Origin: Moritella sp. | GTDB lineage: Bacteria > Pseudomonadota > Gammaproteobacteria > Enterobacterales > Moritellaceae | Length of the DNA: 64,000 nt | Reading direction: 5' to 3' | Assembly (NCBI RefSeq): GCF_013215705.1 | Contig: NZ_JABSQR010000010.1 | Location: 124,001 to 188,000 of the forward strand | Shown here: piece by piece, positions 56,518 through 64,000 of the stretch | Numbering within the stretch: position 1 is the first letter of the stretch | How the letters are laid out: each line of letters begins with the position of its first letter | The notes under the pieces: model-generated | Told to the model about the DNA's origin: nothing | Databases searched by the model: none | What the model saw: the letters and a program-made list of their open reading frames with translations, nothing else | Program-made: the position numbers and the translations under genes

Positions 56518-57086
56518 TGTTTATCGTAATAGAAGGCCTAGATGGCGTGGGTAAATCAACCATCACCAAAGCATTAGCTACAGCGATTAATGCAGTTGTG
56601 TTAACAACACCTGGGGATAAGTTTAAAGGCATACGTGATCAGTTAGAGGTTATTTACCAGGACAACCATCAGGCAAGACAGCTATTTTATATGTCGACTG
56701 TCGTTAGCATATCCGAGCAAGTACGTGATCTCATTAGTAAAGGGAAGAATGTTATTGTTGACCGTTATTGGCTCTCAACGCAGGTTTACCATCACTGGAA
56801 AAGTGATAACAGTCATTTCGAACTATTGGATGTAGAAAAAACTTTATTGGCACCTGATATTACGTTATATCTTGAATTACCCCTAGATCAACGGAAGAAA
56901 CGTTTAGCTGGCCGTACAGTAAATACTGTGGAAGATAACCTTACTCTGACTGAAACCGTAGATACTGAACTAAACAATCTATATGCACAGTATAGCAATG
57001 CAAGTATTACTGGACGTTGGCTTCGTGTTGATGCTAACGCGACGATTGCTGACATAGTCAAAACAATATGCAATGAACTGCAATAA
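56517..57086 (+). CDS. Thymidylate kinase-like nucleotide kinase
   Basis: A 189-residue P-loop kinase. Start at 56517 shares a base with the preceding stop; an upstream reading through 56460 is in coding sequence of the radical SAM gene. Walker A is GLDGVGKST (residues 7-15), the DR motif is in VIVDRYWLSTQ, and the lid has KKRLAGR. It is of thymidylate-kinase type but is shorter and divergent from Tmk (about 210). Coupling to a radical SAM gene suggests a role in making or handling a modified nucleotide. Confidence 0.82.
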   Translation: MFIVIEGLDGVGKSTITKALATAINAVVLTTPGDKFKGIRDQLEVIYQDNHQARQLFYMSTVVSISEQVRDLISKGKNVIVDRYWLSTQVYHHWKSDNSHFELLDVEKTLLAPDITLYLELPLDQRKKRLAGRTVNTVEDNLTLTETVDTELNNLYAQYSNASITGRWLRVDANATIADIVKTICNELQ

Positions 57087-57106
57087 TTTGAACAAGGACT
57101 GTCAAA

Positions 57107-58021
57107 ATGAAAACAGAATTAACGTTTGCGGTATTGGTTGATGCTGAAAACGCTTCACACAACGATTACTTAGCGATGTTAGAGGAAGTTGAAAAACACG
57201 GCACTGTCGCGATTAAATGGGTATACGCAGATTGGACAGACCCACATCAAAAAGCATGGAAAGACATTTTACACGAAACGGCATCAAGCCCTAAGCAGCA
57301 GTTTCACTATGGTAAGGATGCAGCTGATCATGCATTGATGATGGATGCGATTGAAATCACTAATAATAACTCACGTGTTAATGCTGTTTGTATCGTGTCG
57401 AGTGATGGTGGATTTTATAGTGTCGCACAGCGTATTAGAGAATATGGCATACACGTCATGGCCATCGGTAAGAAAAATACCCCTGAGCGCTTTAGAAAAG
57501 CATGTCACAACTTTGTATTCATCAATAACTTATTCGAAGTCACTCAAAATAATCATGATGATTTAGAGACGATATTATTGAATGCCTATGATCGCTGTGT
57601 AGAACGAGATGATCCTGTTTATCTTGGTGATATGGGCAGTATGATTAAGCAAATTGATTCTTCTTTTGATCCGCGAACTGAGGGCTTTCAGAGCTTAAAG
57701 AAATTGATTAAAAGTAAAAATTCGCTCTTTGATATTGTGCAAGAAACCAGTGACCGCTGTTTTATTTCATTAAAATCTAAAAGTACGGCTGGGGACTTGC
57801 CTACATTCAGCGGTAAAGTACGTAAATGGGATCCTAAGAAAAGGTTTGGCTTTATAAAAACGAAGGGTGGAGACTATTATTTCAATGCCCAAGAATTACA
57901 AAGTAGCGTGCGTGATATCAGGGAGGGTATTACGGTTATATTTAATGCTGTAAATGTATCTGAAGTGAGAGTTCAAAAAGAAAGTGCAAGCCCGTCTGCG
58001 TTTAATGTCGTTATTGCTTAG
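57107..58021 (+). CDS. NYN-OST-HTH-cold shock domain RNA-binding protein
   Basis: A 304-residue protein. The N-terminal NYN/LabA-type PIN-like domain has AVLVDAENAS (Asp at about 12), GKDAADHALMMDA and SSDGGFYSVAQ, the conserved acidic residues of the ribonuclease core. A LOTUS/OST-HTH-like domain lies at about 155-225, and the C-terminal 70 residues are a cold-shock domain (GKVRKWDPKKRFGFIKTKGG). It likely binds and perhaps cuts RNA. It follows the kinase gene by 20 bases on the same strand and may belong to its operon. Confidence 0.88.
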   Translation: MKTELTFAVLVDAENASHNDYLAMLEEVEKHGTVAIKWVYADWTDPHQKAWKDILHETASSPKQQFHYGKDAADHALMMDAIEITNNNSRVNAVCIVSSDGGFYSVAQRIREYGIHVMAIGKKNTPERFRKACHNFVFINNLFEVTQNNHDDLETILLNAYDRCVERDDPVYLGDMGSMIKQIDSSFDPRTEGFQSLKKLIKSKNSLFDIVQETSDRCFISLKSKSTAGDLPTFSGKVRKWDPKKRFGFIKTKGGDYYFNAQELQSSVRDIREGITVIFNAVNVSEVRVQKESASPSAFNVVIA

Positions 58022-58060
58022 GGGTTATATCGCCAATCAGAACCGAAACCCATTTGCGCA

Positions 58061-58604
58061 CCCGTTGCAGTTAAGCTTGTTAGCGTATTACGCAGCGTGG
58101 ACTCAAAGATTTTGGGGGCTCTGAAGTTCATCGAAGGATAAGCGCAAATCAGTTGCATGCTCAACCAGCAAAGCATGGTATTGCTGATAGGTGGTGATGC
58201 TTCGTGGCTTTTTGGTTGTAATAACCACTGGAACGGATAAGTTGTGCCAGTGTATCAACAGGCGTCGCCAGTATCTGCTGTGGTGTTAACTTCCCGGCTA
58301 AATTCGCTAGTGCTTTTTCCACGTTTTTCCAGTTGGTATTCTGGGTCAATATCGCGCCCACCATCATTTCATATTCAGTGCCGGCGGGCCACCAGGGCAG
58401 GTGCCCATAATGCTGCTGCAGCAGAGTGAAGATGTCGTCGAACGTTGTTGTAACGGCTGCTTTCAAATTATTATGTATAATGTTGTGAGTGGTTGTTTTA
58501 AGCATAGTCTGTAAGACAGTTTTGTTAATTCGAGGACTGTGGGCATTATATTGCGGTGCTACCCTGACTGGGAACATGACATGAACAGAACGCTTCTTCA
58601 TCAT
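58061..58604 (-). pseudogene. Endonuclease III-type DNA glycosylase with internal deletion
   Basis: The minus-strand frame from 58604 encodes the N-terminal part of an endonuclease III-like (HhH-GPD) protein (WWPAGTEYEMMVGAILTQNTNWKNVEKAL and LIRSSGYYNQKA), then goes out of frame. In another frame the following bases give TYQQYHALLVEHATDLRLSF, which resembles the C-terminal region of the same family. The middle part containing the helix-hairpin-helix and catalytic Lys/Asp is missing. An internal deletion with frameshift has therefore inactivated the gene. Confidence 0.72.
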
Positions 58605-58611
58605 CAGAAAA

Positions 58612-58642
58612 AATGCCCTTGGCTGAAGCAGCCAAGGGCATT
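58612..58642 (-). terminator. Terminator after the PLP decarboxylase gene
   Basis: Perfect 14-base stem AATGCCCTTGGCTG (58612-58625) with CAGCCAAGGGCATT (58629-58642), three-base loop, followed on the minus strand by a T run. Confidence 0.9.
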
Positions 58643-58661
58643 AAGTTAACAGAATAACATT

Positions 58662-60377
58662 CTAACAGCCGATTACACGACGGATGTTAGCGATGAACGC
58701 ATCGATCTGTTTTCGACCCGTTGCCGGATTCATGAATACAGCTTTCTCTCCTGGAATATACGAGTACTTACCATACTTGTTATAGGCGGAACGAGAAATG
58801 AACTCAACCCAGTTAGTGTACAAGCCAACCTTGCCACACTGATTAAATATCTCGCGATGCCAGGTATTATTTCTGAGTAAACGCTCTGCATAATCAGGAT
58901 TAGTCATGCACTGTTGCTCCATTTCAAATTCGGCATCTACGTCAGTAACTAATGCTGGATTATACAGTCTGAATCCTACGCTTGGTCCTTGGTTTTCTGG
59001 GGTGATCAAGCGTACACAGCCTAGTTTTAGCAATTCACTACGGAAGTAATTGGCGTTCTGTAAACAGTGCGACAGTATTATCTGATAACCCTCTAAGCCC
59101 ATATACTTCAATGCTGAATAGGCACCAAATAGACCCGCCGCGCCACGAGAACATTCAATTGTAGACTGAAGGTGAGTTTGCCCTTGCAGGTCATGCTCAA
59201 AATAGGAGAAATTTTCTGGATCATTTTCCAGCGCTTTCATGTCGTCTTTGTTTTTGATCATGATCAGGCTAGAAGTGTAAGGAACGTAGCCCCATTTTTG
59301 GAAATCGACCGTAAAGGAATCGGCATATTTCAGTTCTTTCACGCGTTCCATTGTCCGTTCAATACCGACTAATGTTGCCTGATTAATCTCTAGTGGGTTA
59401 TTGGCAAAATCGTAGCTATTAAAAAATATCATTGACCAGCCGACAGCCGCATCAACATGAATATGCGGTTTAACGCTTAATTCATATTCTTCACATAATC
59501 GATTGCGAAGATCATACACTAGCTTGACCTGATCTACCGCAAAAGTATCGGTTGTGCCCATTGTCAGCATAATTGTAGGCACTCGGCAGTTAACCGTAAA
59601 ACAGGCGCGAAGCTGCTGTTCCATATCATCTAAATCGATATCGTGGCTATCTGTCACCTTGATACGGAGTGTTTTATTGCGAATATCAACACCAAGTAGA
59701 GACAGATTGGTCATATTGGAATAATGTCCGCCTTGAGAATTTAAAATGCGGTAATCCTCAATCATGCCCATACCGGTAAACTTGGCATTTGGCAGTGACT
59801 TTCGCAAGCCAAGCAGGTAACCGTATAGATTACAGAAAGTACCGCCCTGGGTGAATAGGCCAGTTGCCTGAGTTACATCGTAATCTACTAGGCTGGCAAT
59901 TTGGCGTACTACATTTTTTTCCAGCTGATCGGCCATTCCAGAATACTCGCTGTAAACTAGGTTAGGGTTAGCTAACGTGCCCATCATAGACCCGTAGATA
60001 GCCGGATCACAGGGCATAGTGACAACGTTTTCTACCGATGACGGGTTTTCCCAGTTTTTAGAGAGTGCTGCAGCAAATGCTAGCATGTCGTCACTCTTGC
60101 CATTTGGTTTTTTACGACCTGTTGGCATTGTTGAATTTTCAAGTAATTCTTGCTGCAGTTCTGGTCCGTTTGGATAGGCGGATAAACGTTGATCCTGTGA
60201 TAACTGCAGAGTTCGGAATTCGATCATTGATGCAAACCCGGGCTCTGCAAAAACCGGCCAGCGTGCTGGATCGCGGGAAAAATAATCGGCAAATACTTCC
60301 TGATAAAGCTGCTGGAAGTGGGGTGATACTTGATTAACCACATCTTCATTTAATAAACTTAAATACGTTTTTCTCAT
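58662..60377 (-). CDS. PLP-dependent group II amino acid decarboxylase
   Basis: A 571-residue protein starting MRKTYLSLLNED at 60377, preceded by AAAGGA; seven further upstream residues exist in frame but lack a ribosome binding site. It belongs to the group II (glutamate/aromatic/diaminobutyrate) decarboxylase fold: TQGGTFCNLYGYLLGLR at the cofactor phosphate site, HVDAAVGW containing the Asp that contacts the pyridine nitrogen, and the PLP lysine in DFQKWGYVP. The substrate cannot be told by eye. Its start is 50 bases after a chemoreceptor stop, suggesting shared transcription. Confidence 0.85.
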   Translation of the reverse strand: MRKTYLSLLNEDVVNQVSPHFQQLYQEVFADYFSRDPARWPVFAEPGFASMIEFRTLQLSQDQRLSAYPNGPELQQELLENSTMPTGRKKPNGKSDDMLAFAAALSKNWENPSSVENVVTMPCDPAIYGSMMGTLANPNLVYSEYSGMADQLEKNVVRQIASLVDYDVTQATGLFTQGGTFCNLYGYLLGLRKSLPNAKFTGMGMIEDYRILNSQGGHYSNMTNLSLLGVDIRNKTLRIKVTDSHDIDLDDMEQQLRACFTVNCRVPTIMLTMGTTDTFAVDQVKLVYDLRNRLCEEYELSVKPHIHVDAAVGWSMIFFNSYDFANNPLEINQATLVGIERTMERVKELKYADSFTVDFQKWGYVPYTSSLIMIKNKDDMKALENDPENFSYFEHDLQGQTHLQSTIECSRGAAGLFGAYSALKYMGLEGYQIILSHCLQNANYFRSELLKLGCVRLITPENQGPSVGFRLYNPALVTDVDAEFEMEQQCMTNPDYAERLLRNNTWHREIFNQCGKVGLYTNWVEFISRSAYNKYGKYSYIPGEKAVFMNPATGRKQIDAFIANIRRVIGC

Positions 60378-60426
60378 AATAAATCCTTTACAAGGCAAGT
60401 TGCCTGTCTATATAACGTTCAGCGTA

Positions 60427-62349
60427 TTAACGATGAGCGGACTGTAATTTGAACTGACTAACCAGTTGGAATAATTTCTGATTGGATTGGGCAAGGGAGT
60501 CTGTTGCCTCTACGTTATTACGGCCACTTTGAACCAACTCTGCGACAATCGCCTGAATAGCCAACATGTTACGGTTGACCTCTTCAGCAACAGAGCTTTG
60601 TTCTTCCGCTGCCGTAGCAATTTGGGAACCGAGATCATCGATCTGAATGACTGAAGCACTCATGTTATCTAAACTGCCTGACACTTCCGCAGTGGTTTTT
60701 GCCGTAGCTTGACAACTTAATTTTGTGGTCTCCATCGCTTCAACGACAGTTGTGGTACCACTCAACAATTTAGTCAGCATGTCGTTAATTTCTGCGGTAC
60801 TTTCTTGTGTTCTAGCGGCAAGCGCCCGGACTTCATCCGCAACTACGGCAAATCCTCGCCCTTGCTCACCGGCACGGGCGGCTTCAATGGCTGCATTTAA
60901 AGCAAGTAGGTTGGTTTGATCGGCAATGCCACCAATGACTGAAAGTACAGAACCAATCTGATGTGCGTCGTCGTTTGTCGCTTGAATGCGCTGTGCCATG
61001 TCATCAACCTTGTCAACCAAAGATGCCACACTGTTCACTGCATTGTTCACCACAATTTGAGAGTGCGTTGCTTCTTGTTTGGTCAATTCGGCGATTTCTG
61101 CAGATTGTTGAATACTTTCTGCAACTGAGGTTGCTGTTGCACTCATCTCATGGATAGCGGTCACAATCTGTTCTGTTTCACTAGAGTGAGACAATAACAC
61201 TGTCTCATTTTGTTGTGCTGAAGCACTTAACTGGTCCACATTGGCCGAGATATCCTCTGTGGATGCTACAACCTGCAACATCATGTTTTGCAGATTGCTA
61301 ACAAAATCATTAAACCCCTGGCTAATATCGGCCAGATCATCTTGGCCGTGGACTTCCAATCTGCGTGTCAGATCGCCACTACCACTGGCCAGATCAAGTA
61401 CTGCTGTTTTCAGATGCAGGACAGGTGTGTAGATACGTTTTACAATAATTACAATGGCAAAAATACTTAATAAAATGAGTGCTATGCCGGTGAAAATTGA
61501 TTCTTTTATTACGGTATTAATTTTTGACATAACAGTCGCATTATCGATAAAGACCATCAGGGTCCAATGCACATTGTCGGTTAAGTTAATACGTTTAAAA
61601 TATCCGTCAAAATTGGTATCGAGATAGAAGAAACTAATCACCCCTTGATCTTGTGCATCAAATGCTCGTTCTAGCGGGGTAAATACAGGGTTGATCTGTG
61701 AAGGGGTTTTACCTAAATCGTTGGGATCATCACTGGCAATAAACATATTTTTATTATCTACTAATGTAGCTGCACCGCCGGCGAAGCGGATCTCCTGTAT
61801 TTGTCTGATAACGCGATCTAATTGTAAATCGCCCAGTAAGACTCCAGAGAACCTACCATTGTCATATATTGGGGTTGCTATACTGATTACTTGTTTTTTT
61901 GTGATTGAATCAATATAAACATCGGTAATAGAGGTTTTCCTCGTACTTTGGGCTAGCTTATACCAGGCTCGCTGTTTGAATGTGTCCGAAACAGGTAAAA
62001 CGCCGTCATCACCACCCTTAGCTACAAACGTAGTGCCATTTTCGTAAGCAACTGCAACATTTGACATGTTGCTGGATTCGGCGATAACGCGTACTAAGCT
62101 TAAGTTTTCATTCGTGCTTAACTGCTGAGAAAAGTGAGGGCCACTGTTATTTATAACGGCAATTTGGGAGGTTATCCAGCTTGTAATCTGAGAGGCGTGG
62201 TGTTCCACTTTGTTTGTCGTGACGTTAGTAAGATTGCCGACCATTTCCTGTTTTAAGGTATTAATATTAAGAATACCCAGTGTTACCATAGAGATCGTTA
62301 CCAATATGGCAACACTAATGTTAATTCTCTCTTTAAAACCTAAATACAT
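60427..62349 (-). CDS. Methyl-accepting chemotaxis protein with dCache sensor
   Basis: A 640-residue receptor. First membrane helix at about 10-28, a large periplasmic dCache-type domain ([21 protein letters not shown] and [20 protein letters not shown], about 128-172), second helix near 282-302, HAMP, and the signalling hairpin with [20 protein letters not shown]. The dCache pattern is common among amino-acid receptors, and the next gene is an amino acid decarboxylase, so an amino acid ligand is possible. This is inference from the neighbour. Confidence 0.92.
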   Translation of the reverse strand: MYLGFKERINISVAILVTISMVTLGILNINTLKQEMVGNLTNVTTNKVEHHASQITSWITSQIAVINNSGPHFSQQLSTNENLSLVRVIAESSNMSNVAVAYENGTTFVAKGGDDGVLPVSDTFKQRAWYKLAQSTRKTSITDVYIDSITKKQVISIATPIYDNGRFSGVLLGDLQLDRVIRQIQEIRFAGGAATLVDNKNMFIASDDPNDLGKTPSQINPVFTPLERAFDAQDQGVISFFYLDTNFDGYFKRINLTDNVHWTLMVFIDNATVMSKINTVIKESIFTGIALILLSIFAIVIIVKRIYTPVLHLKTAVLDLASGSGDLTRRLEVHGQDDLADISQGFNDFVSNLQNMMLQVVASTEDISANVDQLSASAQQNETVLLSHSSETEQIVTAIHEMSATATSVAESIQQSAEIAELTKQEATHSQIVVNNAVNSVASLVDKVDDMAQRIQATNDDAHQIGSVLSVIGGIADQTNLLALNAAIEAARAGEQGRGFAVVADEVRALAARTQESTAEINDMLTKLLSGTTTVVEAMETTKLSCQATAKTTAEVSGSLDNMSASVIQIDDLGSQIATAAEEQSSVAEEVNRNMLAIQAIVAELVQSGRNNVEATDSLAQSNQKLFQLVSQFKLQSAHR

Positions 62350-62807
62350 CTATTTTTCTCCATAATAATATCTGTTTTCGATATTTAAAAGTACGTGTAC
62401 TGTTCAAAGCGGTGGATTGTACTTTATTTACACGGTATCGGCCACCATTGATTTTAGGTAAGCCTTTGTATTTGTTGACAAGATATCACTGGAACCTGAC
62501 GGCCTGTCAGGTAGTTGGGGCTGAGTGTACTGGGGGGGACTCGTCGGACGCTATGTTCATGCTCGTTTTCATATGAATAAAACGAACTTCTTATATCTAG
62601 TCACTACTCAATCAAGCACCTTCTTATACAAGTTTGTACATTATAGAACGAGAGATGAAGAGTTAGGGTAAACAACCGTATGTCATTAAACCTGTTGCTG
62701 TATCGGAGTGAATACGTTGTGAATAGTTGTTAGAGCGGTGTACATAATGATACCTTGATGCAATTAGTGACCGACTACAGTTACTAATCACACCGTGACC
62801 CGATTGC
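62350..62807. other. Intergenic region with a small inverted repeat
   Basis: About 460 bases between the chemoreceptor start and the TetR stop. ACCTGAC (62494-62500) and GTCAGGT (62506-62512) make an inverted repeat. No gene recognised. Confidence 0.4.
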
Positions 62808-63419
62808 TTAATTTTGCTTTAATCCGGGAAAATGACTGAGGGCGAGATCGGCGATGTTCTGTAACTCTGCTGCGCTGATGCAGTTCGTTGCTTGGATCGT
62901 CATGCCCTGAATAATGGTCGCTAAGTATTGCGCAAGTGATTCTGCACTGTACTCCGTGGTCAAATCGCCTTGTTGTTGGGCAAGTTCCAAGCGTATTTTC
63001 AGTTCGTTTTGATGATTCCGACGGCGACTTATCAATGCCTGCTTTACTGATTCACAGTCATCACTCCCCGTTAATGCACTTTGAATGAGCATGCAACCTT
63101 GGGGGTTATTGTGATCGGCTAAACTTTGTGCCGCACCATTGAGCATGGCTGCAATAACCGCTTTGGCAGTTGCTTCTTCTAATGCTGGACGGAAATAACC
63201 ACAGGGTCTTTGTTCATATAAATCCACTGCTTTAAGGAATAATCCTTCTTTATTACCAAAGGTTGAATACAGGCTGGGCTTGTTGATCCCCATTGCTTTG
63301 GTGAGATCACTCAGTGACGCGCCTTCATAACCTTTAGCCCAAAATACCACTAATGCCTTCTCTAAGACGTCATCAACATCGAAGCCTTTAGGGCGACCAA
63401 CGCAACTTGTTTTAGACAT
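62808..63419 (-). CDS. TetR-family transcriptional regulator
   Basis: About 203 residues from the ATG at 63419 (MSKTSCVGRPKGFDVDDVLE), which has AAAGGTC upstream; an in-frame extension of 12 residues begins at 63455. The N-terminal helix-turn-helix (ASLSDLTKAMGINKPSLYSTFGNKEGLF) is typical of TetR/AcrR, and the C-terminal region is the ligand-binding and dimerisation domain. It is divergent from an RND adaptor, the standard layout for a repressor of a multidrug pump. Three candidate operators lie in between. Confidence 0.9.
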   Translation of the reverse strand: MSKTSCVGRPKGFDVDDVLEKALVVFWAKGYEGASLSDLTKAMGINKPSLYSTFGNKEGLFLKAVDLYEQRPCGYFRPALEEATAKAVIAAMLNGAAQSLADHNNPQGCMLIQSALTGSDDCESVKQALISRRRNHQNELKIRLELAQQQGDLTTEYSAESLAQYLATIIQGMTIQATNCISAAELQNIADLALSHFPGLKQN

Positions 63420-63532
63420 ATTTTTAGACCTTTTATTACCTTTATTTATGCGCATAGGATAGACAGAGTGTTGTCTTCTGTCCAGTGTATTTACAGACGA
63501 AAACTATTGACTCTATTTGAAAATTATATACC

Positions 63533-63594
63533 ATACCGATCGGTACATAACAATTTGTACCTATCGGTATGTAATATTCTATACCAATTGGTAT
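63533..63594. promoter_or_regulatory. Three TetR-type palindromic operators at 24-bp spacing
   Basis: Three related 14-bp palindromes: ATACCGATCGGTAC (63533-63546), GTACCTATCGGTAT (63557-63570) and ATACCAATTGGTAT (63581-63594). Each is centred exactly 24 bp from the next. They lie between the TetR gene and the RND adaptor and match the expected operator style of this regulator family. Confidence 0.78.
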
Positions 63595-63694
63595 GAAATG
63601 ATAGACCAATGCTGTGCAATAAGCGCCGTATCAACTGACACTCATTATCTTGATTTGCGGATTGCAAAACAGTGTAACGAAGGGACACCATCAC

Positions 63695-64000
63695 ATGACA
63701 ACAAGTAATATATTTCGCACATTTATGATCACCAGCTTAACAGCGCTGGTATTAACCGCGTGTGGTAGTGAACAATCGCCACAATCGCAAGCACAGAGTC
63801 GACCTGCACCCAAAGTGAGTGTTGCTAAGGTGATAAATGAACCCGTCACGGAATGGGACGAATTTACTGGCCGCTTAGAAGCGCCCGAACAGGTCACCCT
63901 GATCCCTCGGGTGTCTGGTTATATCAATTCAGTGAATTTTGATGAAGGGGCCTTAGTGAAAAAAGGCGCTATTTTATTTCAAATCGATCCCAGTGTCTTT
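63695..64000 (+). CDS. RND efflux adaptor lipoprotein (3' partial)
   Basis: The first 102 residues of a periplasmic adaptor of the AcrA/MexE class, cut by the window end. The ATG at 63695 is preceded by GAAGGGA. The signal peptide ends with a lipobox (LTAC, Cys23), so it is anchored to the inner membrane. The beginning of the lipoyl domain is seen (RLEAPEQVTLIPRVSGYINS and GALVKKGAILFQIDP). It probably opens an adaptor-permease operon controlled by the divergent TetR gene. Confidence 0.88.
   Translation, partial: MTTSNIFRTFMITSLTALVLTACGSEQSPQSQAQSRPAPKVSVAKVINEPVTEWDEFTGRLEAPEQVTLIPRVSGYINSVNFDEGALVKKGAILFQIDPSVF

Noticed and set aside
55270-57086. Prokaryotic viperin operon (radical SAM plus nucleotide kinase)
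   Set aside because: The radical SAM protein is longer, has an N-terminal B12-binding-like domain and lacks the viperin-type motif context, so it is not a viperin although the pairing is similar.
1-64000. CRISPR arrays, tRNA or rRNA genes
   Set aside because: No regularly spaced direct repeats and no cloverleaf or rRNA-like sequence were noticed when reading both strands.

Overview
The window comes from a motile marine gammaproteobacterium. Gene content (aryl-polyene biosynthesis, a BtsS/BtsR pyruvate-sensing pair, a SEC-C protein of the type found in Photobacterium/Vibrio relatives, three chemoreceptors, c-di-GMP enzymes and RND pumps) and the moderate AT bias suggest a Moritella-, Shewanella- or Vibrio-like organism. 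Moritella is my best guess, but no rRNA or other taxonomic marker is present.

Layout. 1-4076: 3' end of an aryl polyene (APE) cluster, all + strand and tightly overlapping (DUF3261 protein, ketosynthase, dehydratase, ketoreductase, second ketosynthase). 4432-9628: divergent nikR and a nikABCDE-type ABC importer, preceded by an IS21-like transposase scrap and followed by a siderophore-ATPase scrap. 10389-18559: DNA glycosylase, DUF1439 protein, chemoreceptor, SEC-C protein, btsR-btsS, GAF protein. 18750-26784: outer-membrane factor, RND adaptor and RND permease (the permease is broken by one in-frame TAG) followed by a two-component system. 26860-38326: two small hypothetical genes, aldo-keto reductase, HD-GYP phosphodiesterase, ogt, GGDEF-EAL protein, PAS chemoreceptor, LruC-domain exoprotein with a lipoprotein.

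38670-58604 is the accessory region. It holds a candidate pore-forming toxin followed by three paralogous small membrane proteins (the last one broken); a PLD-helicase and a DUF3427 protein that look like one ancestral gene split by a frameshift; two NERD-domain proteins; a methyltransferase-HNH fusion; an L,D-transpeptidase-like protein plus lipoprotein lying between two copies of ywbE; a frameshifted scrap of a phosphorothioation-associated methyltransferase; a CHAT-protease operon (CHAT, two unknown proteins, a RelE/ParE-like protein); a radical SAM / thymidylate-kinase-like pair with a downstream NYN-cold-shock RNA-binding protein; and an endonuclease-III gene with an internal deletion. 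This looks like a defence and interbacterial-conflict island, and the CHAT operon and the helicase/NERD/MTase-HNH group are the best candidates for undescribed systems.

58662-64000: a PLP-dependent decarboxylase with an upstream chemoreceptor, then a TetR regulator divergent from a second RND adaptor. The intergenic region between them carries three TetR-like palindromes at exact 24-bp spacing.

No rRNA, tRNA, CRISPR array or intact transposon was recognised. Domain calls rest on reading the translated sequences; no database search was run.
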